Positions 59,151 to 64,000 of a stretch of 64,000 nt of DNA are shown here, piece after piece (positions within the stretch are counted from its first letter, which is position 1; each line of letters opens with the position of its first letter). The DNA comes from Mermis nigrescens (Eukaryota; Nematoda; Enoplea; Mermithida; Mermithidae). The notes beneath the pieces were generated by a model, which worked only from the letters and a program-made list of their open reading frames with translations, was not told where the DNA came from and did not search any database. A program made the translations under genes and the position numbers. The stretch is taken from positions 2,621,893 to 2,685,892 of the forward strand of contig JAVLUZ010000223.1 of assembly GCA_036768485.1 (NCBI GenBank), written 5' to 3'.

Positions 59151-62100
59151 ATCAAGGCTCGCCACGGATCCGCTTGGGTCCTGCGAGGATGCCTGTCGTC
59201 TTTCTTTACGAATTTTTCCAATTCGTCTTGAAGTCGATGTTTGAGGTAAAATACGGATTTTTGACGACCTCGAAAACGATCGAACTGAGCCGGGACTTCG
59301 AGTGGCGGATCGGTTGCTAGCCGAATTTGCCTAATCATGTTATGCAAAACATGAGGACTTTCAATGCGTGCTGTTAGATCCGGGAATTCCGGAAAAGCCT
59401 CACGTGGAAATGGCGTGTAAGATTCGCCAAGGAACGCTACGCGTAACATGCGACGTAGCTGTTCCGTCATACGCCAACCTATTCCGGCATTGCCATAGGC
59501 GTATGCGAAATAGTGGAATTTTCTATCCAGAAATTCCAAAAGCGCTGTAGCGCGCATGACGTCTATCGAAGAAAAGACCGTCATGTGTCGATACTCCGAT
59601 TCGTATAACGACTGAAATTCTCGGAAAGTATCGAAAATATCGACCATCTGGCGTGTCGGTATTAGAATTGGCGCTAGATGATCCGGCGCAGGTGACATTC
59701 GATGCGGATATAAATCCGGAGAAATTTGATGTGTCACGCCGTCGATCACTTCGCTTGGCGCGTCGAGATGTGGGTGTACGACCAAATACTCGAGCGGAAC
59801 TTCGTACAACATCATACCGGTTGTGATAAAAAACCGAATACGCACGAAGTATTGGTCGGGATAGAATAATCGATTAAAAACGCTCATATCGCTGATGAAA
59901 CGAGGTGCGGGCTCAAGATCGGCATCAGCTAAAGGCTGTGCGAGCGTAGACCACACTAAAGGGCGCGAAGGCGAATCCGTCGAATTCGCATGCTGCAAAT
60001 GAATTGCGTACACTCGATCGAAGTACACTTGAGCAGCTTCGATCAATTGATCGTACAAACGGGATCCTTTGACTTCGCCCAAATAGGAGCGTAAATTGTG
60101 CAAAACAATTGGCGCGATGGTGCACGGTGGTTCGCGCGTCATATTTTCCATCATTGTGAAAAAATGCTGCACGTAACGCGAGCGATTTTGAATTCTCGCA
60201 TTATCATTCGCGGCCATTTGATCGCGAATAGCTTGCATGTGCGCAGGTATTGCGACTTCCAAATTCGATGGTTGGCTTTGCGTAGCCTGTGAATGTAAAT
60301 TTGCCACGGTACTAGACACACCCGTCATGGCCATAGGAGCCGTGAAACGAGTCTCCGGTGCCGTCATACCTTGTGACAGGGGTATAGTCGTTACTTGCGT
60401 GTATAATGCTACATGCGGTACTTCGTGTGCGGCTAATGTACGTTGCGGTTGTGGCGGAAAACCGATAATTTCCGTCATGATGACATCTGGGTCAGCCTGC
60501 TGCTCTGCCCTGACCGGCTGAAGAGTCGGCAAAGGTCCGAGTGCACTGATACCCAAGGGAGCTTGTTGAACCGCCGCAAGCGATTGCGAAACAATCGGTT
60601 GCGAAACGGTAACATTCCCTTTTCGAGCCATTGCTCCGCGTGTTATGCGCGGTGGCGTCACGTTAGCCTGTGTTGCCGCCTCGGTGTCAGATAACGCCAT
60701 GATTAAACGTTTGGGAGATAAATCATCGTCTTCAGTGGAGATCGATGGTTCTGCACCCAGCATAGGCGAATCATATGGAATATCGGTTTGCGAAGAAAAT
60801 ACCGAAGCTGGTGTACTCGTACTGGTTGGTTTCGACTTAAGTTCCGTGTCAGGCGCATTTACCGGACCCGAAACTGTGTCGGCAACGGTTTGCGAAGCCT
60901 GCACTTGTAAGTCAGGGTTGTCAAACACGTTAGCGTGAGCCAACGCTTCCGTTACTGAGGCAACGGTGGTGGCTGCCGCTATCGCTACTTGTGGTTGCGG
61001 AGCCGGGCAATAAAAATCCTCAGCTAGAATTAATTCTTCGCCATTTGAGTCAACTTCAGGTTCAACGGCTGTGCTGGTCGACTGCCCTTGCGGTGGTTTG
61101 CTAGTCGACAGGGGTATACGCACTCTGGCTTTCGGGCCACTAGCCTTAATGTACAACTCATCGCCTACGAAAGAAACCGAAATGGGCTTTCTATCGTCAG
61201 TAATGCGATTATCTTGCGAGCACCCTTCTATCAAGATAAAAACATCGATAGTTATGAGGGCGTCCATCGCGAGATAATGCTGCATGTCCCGAGTTAAGGG
61301 TAAGCTCCACGCCTGTCCGAAGTTGTCAGGCGCGTTCGGATCAATATACATGTCGAAAAAGAACTCTGCCAAACGCTTTAACGAATGCGATTGCGCTTTA
61401 ATGCGTAAACGACGAGTAAATGTTCTCGCCAGCGGCTGAATATCGATGAAGTTTGCAATAAATGGATCTTTCCAGTGCAGTTTATTGCGAATTTCTGCAT
61501 CGGGAATTGCAACAATTTCCTCGAATGTAGGCCCGTAGACATGGAAATACGCAAGTCGATCTTGCGTCGGGTCATAACACACCATATACACGTTAGGTAA
61601 GCGTGTTTCTAGCAACTGGTGAAGCCCGAACGGAGGTTGCGGAAACTTCGCTAAATCCCAACAGAACACATGGCCAGTCGCGCTCGCCACTTGGACGTAG
61701 CGTACGAATGGGCCATGGAGGTCCTGGTAAGTGGGACAGAGTTGCTGGAAACGCAGGTCCCAGGTCTTATAATGCCTGCCTTTTCTATCATTCACAAATT
61801 CGGAGTCATAGCCTAAGAATAGAGTGCCATTCGTCATATTCGATGGCTGAATTAATGCCAAAATGGCGCCAAATGACTTCTGGTCGTCGGAGACTAAGAC
61901 GGTGGGTAAAAGCCTATTCTTTGGTACGCGAGGGGTTACCAAAGGACTTCTACCAAGCCGATTCTCCCACCAGAGTTGTTGATCATTTATGCGCTTTCTG
62001 TGATTTGCGATTTTATGTGCTGCCTTATACTTTATCCATTTTGCGGAAAGAGACTCGAGACCGCCAACACGGCAAGTATCGTGTTGCGGCAGCGGGTTGG

Positions 62101-62245
62101 GTACGACCAATCCCCGCTCTAAAGCCATACTGGTCAACGCCGAACGAAACTCATCTAGGGACGCGGGCACACGTCCCTCGAATTTGCATCGGCGACCAGC
62201 TGCCTCCAACAATGCCTCCTTGCTGGGGGTACCTTGAGCAGCCAT
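59093..62245 (-). CDS. retrotransposon ORF2 with DEDDy 3'-5' exonuclease-like domain
   Basis: The 1050-aa ORF starts at an ATG (62245) inside the end of pol. Residues about 140-345 read as a DEDDy exonuclease: motif I GYDSEF (D147, E149), a possible motif II around YDPTQD (D225 or D229), FIDIQPLARTF, HSLKRLAEFFF, then WSLPLTRDMQHYLAMDA with Tyr324 and Asp328 as motif III (YxxxD). The SLK.L and W..PLT...YA..DA order is that of WRN/RNase D-type exonucleases, which remove nucleotides from 3' ends with two metal ions. Residues about 380-640 are Ala/Pro/Ser/Thr-rich, probably disordered. Residues about 650-1040 look folded (helical, aromatic-rich) but match nothing I know. There is no signal peptide or membrane helix, so it is not an envelope protein. 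Confidence 0.8.
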   Translation of the reverse strand: MAAQGTPSKEALLEAAGRRCKFEGRVPASLDEFRSALTSMALERGLVVPNPLPQHDTCRVGGLESLSAKWIKYKAAHKIANHRKRINDQQLWWENRLGRSPLVTPRVPKNRLLPTVLVSDDQKSFGAILALIQPSNMTNGTLFLGYDSEFVNDRKGRHYKTWDLRFQQLCPTYQDLHGPFVRYVQVASATGHVFCWDLAKFPQPPFGLHQLLETRLPNVYMVCYDPTQDRLAYFHVYGPTFEEIVAIPDAEIRNKLHWKDPFIANFIDIQPLARTFTRRLRIKAQSHSLKRLAEFFFDMYIDPNAPDNFGQAWSLPLTRDMQHYLAMDALITIDVFILIEGCSQDNRITDDRKPISVSFVGDELYIKASGPKARVRIPLSTSKPPQGQSTSTAVEPEVDSNGEELILAEDFYCPAPQPQVAIAAATTVASVTEALAHANVFDNPDLQVQASQTVADTVSGPVNAPDTELKSKPTSTSTPASVFSSQTDIPYDSPMLGAEPSISTEDDDLSPKRLIMALSDTEAATQANVTPPRITRGAMARKGNVTVSQPIVSQSLAAVQQAPLGISALGPLPTLQPVRAEQQADPDVIMTEIIGFPPQPQRTLAAHEVPHVALYTQVTTIPLSQGMTAPETRFTAPMAMTGVSSTVANLHSQATQSQPSNLEVAIPAHMQAIRDQMAANDNARIQNRSRYVQHFFTMMENMTREPPCTIAPIVLHNLRSYLGEVKGSRLYDQLIEAAQVYFDRVYAIHLQHANSTDSPSRPLVWSTLAQPLADADLEPAPRFISDMSVFNRLFYPDQYFVRIRFFITTGMMLYEVPLEYLVVHPHLDAPSEVIDGVTHQISPDLYPHRMSPAPDHLAPILIPTRQMVDIFDTFREFQSLYESEYRHMTVFSSIDVMRATALLEFLDRKFHYFAYAYGNAGIGWRMTEQLRRMLRVAFLGESYTPFPREAFPEFPDLTARIESPHVLHNMIRQIRLATDPPLEVPAQFDRFRGRQKSVFYLKHRLQDELEKFVKKDDRHPRRTQADPWRALICPKSIFPWKHRLQCVEHA

Positions 62246-64000
62246 GGGTCTGCAAAAGGAAAAACATTAGATAATGGTACGGCATGTGCTGTTTTAGAAC
62301 CATTTAATAAACGTACAGGCGCGCTGTCCTTAGCTTTTTGTTCCCTGCCCGGTAAATCCTCAAAACTTATGACTACTGCCGGGGCAAGAGGGCGATGTGG
62401 TAACTTTACCAACACAAAATCGCCAGGGACATACGCGTGTTTTTCCACAATTAAGTCAGAATAAGGTAATTTAGGTTCAGGCAAAAGTCTATTCCTGTGA
62501 ACGTGATGAATAATGAGAGGGTTATAGACATATGCGATTTTCGCAGTTTCAGGCGTAGGTAAGTCAATAATCCGGTAGGGACCAACACGCTTGGGTGATA
62601 GTTTACCGATTTCAGGTTGAATGACTGAAGTATTATTGAGATAGACTATATCCGACAGATTAAAATTTGTGTGCGTTACGGCTTTGTCATATTGCGATTT
62701 TTGCTGCTTACGCGCTTGAGATAAATTTTGAGACGCGATTTCATGCAGATCCTGCAAAGTCAGCTTTAAATCAATGACATATTTTTCCGCAACGGAAGGT
62801 AAATTCGGATTTATCACGAAGTCGTTTATGAGTAAAGTGTCAAGAGGAAATGCTGGTTCACGACCATAAAGCATTTCAAAAGGAGATATATTAGTTGATG
62901 ATTGTGGAGTCGCGCGGTATGCAAATAATGCGAAGGGTAAAAATTGCTCCCAATCATACTGGGAACGCGCACTCAGCTTCGACAAACCATCAATCAAAGT
63001 TCGATTATAACGTTCCACCAACCCATCACACTGGGGGTGATATGGGGTTGTAAATATTTTTTGAACGTTTAATAATTTACAGACTTCCGAAATAAGGGTA
63101 GATGTAAAATTTGACCCCTGATCTGTTAAAAATTTCTTAGGGACTCCATAACGTGGTATAATTTCTCGTAATAATAAATTTGCGATAGTTGTTGCTTTGA
63201 TATCAGAAACAGCAAAAGCTTCCACGTATTTTGTGAAATAATCCATAAAAACTACAATTTGGTCATTTCCGGAGGGGGATCGCGGCATATGCAAACAATC
63301 GCACGCAATGAGTTCAAAGGGTGCGGATACTTCGATTGGTTGCATCGGAACAGATGTGGAATTTAATGCGACCTTACGTTGTAAGCACACATCACAATTC
63401 CGACACCACGCGATCACATCATTTTCCATGCGCGGCCACCAATAACGCATTTGAATGGCGGGCAATATTTTGCGCGATGAAAAATGAGCTCCGAAAATAG
63501 AGTCATGAAATTCCGTTAATATGAAACGACGCAAAGATTTGGGTATGACTATTTGATGAACGACTGTTGGTGAGCGCTTAGGTTGGAAACGACGAAAAAG
63601 TACATCGTTTACGAGAAAAAATTCGTCACGATATTTTTTCGTTGTTAAATCGTTCAATGCGATGCGAATTTTATGTAATTCGTCATCTGCACGTTGCTCA
63701 GCGAGTAAACGCGCAGGTGTTAGCATTTCAGCTTTTTCGGCATCGGTAAGTAATAAGCGTTCACGAAATGTAGGTGGTTTAGAATTAGTAGGATCAGTTT
63801 GCGCAGTAGGAATATTATTTTGCGCATTTGGATGATTAATTGATGCATTAGGCGCATTATCGCGCGATCGGTCAGGTGGAACCGATTCATCATCTGACTC
63901 AGAATCTTCGGATTCTAAATTTGCGATGTTAACGATATTTTTGCGCTCGACTTTGTATTTTCGTTCTGCATGATCATATTTAGGATGACGCGAAAGAAGA
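62155..64000 (-). CDS. pol: retrotransposon pol, 3' part: RNase H end and integrase
   Basis: The frame is open to the window edge and therefore partial at its 5' end. It begins LLSRHPKYDHAERKYKVE, the typical ending of Ty3/Gypsy RNase H, then an acidic/Asn-rich linker. The integrase follows. Numbered from the Met at 63726, the zinc finger is H74, H81, C111, C114, and the core is D143, D202, E238 (spacing D-58-D-35-E), with LTDQGSNF and GLVERYNRTL. A GPY/F-like GKLSPKRVGPYRI module comes near the C-terminus. It joins element cDNA into host DNA. The stop at 62155 overlaps the ORF2 start by 91 nt. Confidence 0.93.
   Translation of the reverse strand, partial: LLSRHPKYDHAERKYKVERKNIVNIANLESEDSESDDESVPPDRSRDNAPNASINHPNAQNNIPTAQTDPTNSKPPTFRERLLLTDAEKAEMLTPARLLAEQRADDELHKIRIALNDLTTKKYRDEFFLVNDVLFRRFQPKRSPTVVHQIVIPKSLRRFILTEFHDSIFGAHFSSRKILPAIQMRYWWPRMENDVIAWCRNCDVCLQRKVALNSTSVPMQPIEVSAPFELIACDCLHMPRSPSGNDQIVVFMDYFTKYVEAFAVSDIKATTIANLLLREIIPRYGVPKKFLTDQGSNFTSTLISEVCKLLNVQKIFTTPYHPQCDGLVERYNRTLIDGLSKLSARSQYDWEQFLPFALFAYRATPQSSTNISPFEMLYGREPAFPLDTLLINDFVINPNLPSVAEKYVIDLKLTLQDLHEIASQNLSQARKQQKSQYDKAVTHTNFNLSDIVYLNNTSVIQPEIGKLSPKRVGPYRIIDLPTPETAKIAYVYNPLIIHHVHRNRLLPEPKLPYSDLIVEKHAYVPGDFVLVKLPHRPLAPAVVISFEDLPGREQKAKDSAPVRLLNGSKTAHAVPLSNVFPFADPWLLKVPPARRHCWRQLVADANSRDVCPRP

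Noticed and set aside
61603..62274. 223-codon plus-strand frame
   Set aside because: Antisense shadow of ORF2/pol; the minus-strand frames carry the integrase and exonuclease motifs.

Overview
The window is animal nuclear DNA: AT-rich, packed with repeats, with genes split into small exons by introns of up to about 10 kb. No bacterial or viral layout is present. I reconstructed three complete host genes exon by exon from both-strand reading. All three lie on the minus strand. The phylum cannot be fixed. A ciliary dynein-2 gene shows the organism has, or descends from, ciliated cells, and two apparent GA-AG introns point to a lineage that tolerates non-canonical splicing (larvacean tunicates are one known example). 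The taxon is an inference only.

Region 1 (1-18489) is a nine-exon gene for the mitochondrial glutamyl-tRNA(Gln) amidotransferase subunit A (QRSL1/GatA, 497 aa deduced). Its Lys/cis-Ser/Ser triad is present, and its introns hold MITEs, a 0.5-kb ATT microsatellite and a long TTAATTAA-rich block. Region 2 (22648-34998) is a five-exon gene for the dynein-2 intermediate chain WDR34/DYNC2I2 (530 aa deduced, seven WD-like blades). Region 3 (35930-46000) is SF3B5 (85 aa deduced), two exons separated by a 9.8-kb intron full of nested transposons. Region 4 (46001-55731) has no recognised host gene. It holds repeats, including a four-level nest of DNA transposons.

Region 5 (56124-64000) is the 3' part of a minus-strand Ty3/Gypsy-like LTR retrotransposon running off the right edge. 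In order it has the RNase H tail and D,D(35)E integrase of pol, then a 1050-aa second ORF whose N-terminal third reads as a DEDDy 3'-5' exonuclease of the WRN/RNase D type, then an Arg/Gln/Pro-rich third ORF, a polypurine tract and a 1183-bp 3' LTR. An exonuclease-like ORF downstream of integrase is the most unusual item in the window.

Repeats dominate the non-coding DNA. At least nine non-autonomous DNA elements have terminal inverted repeats, and most of these have 8-bp target duplications (hAT-like). There are TA-flanked mariner-like MITEs and several 200-400 bp families present many times. A palindrome GGCGCGAAGCGCC recurs across otherwise unrelated repeat families. The three host genes share orientation but not function (mitochondrial translation, cilium transport, splicing). 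With gaps of about 4 kb (18490-22647) and about 0.9 kb (34999-35929), nothing shows co-expression.
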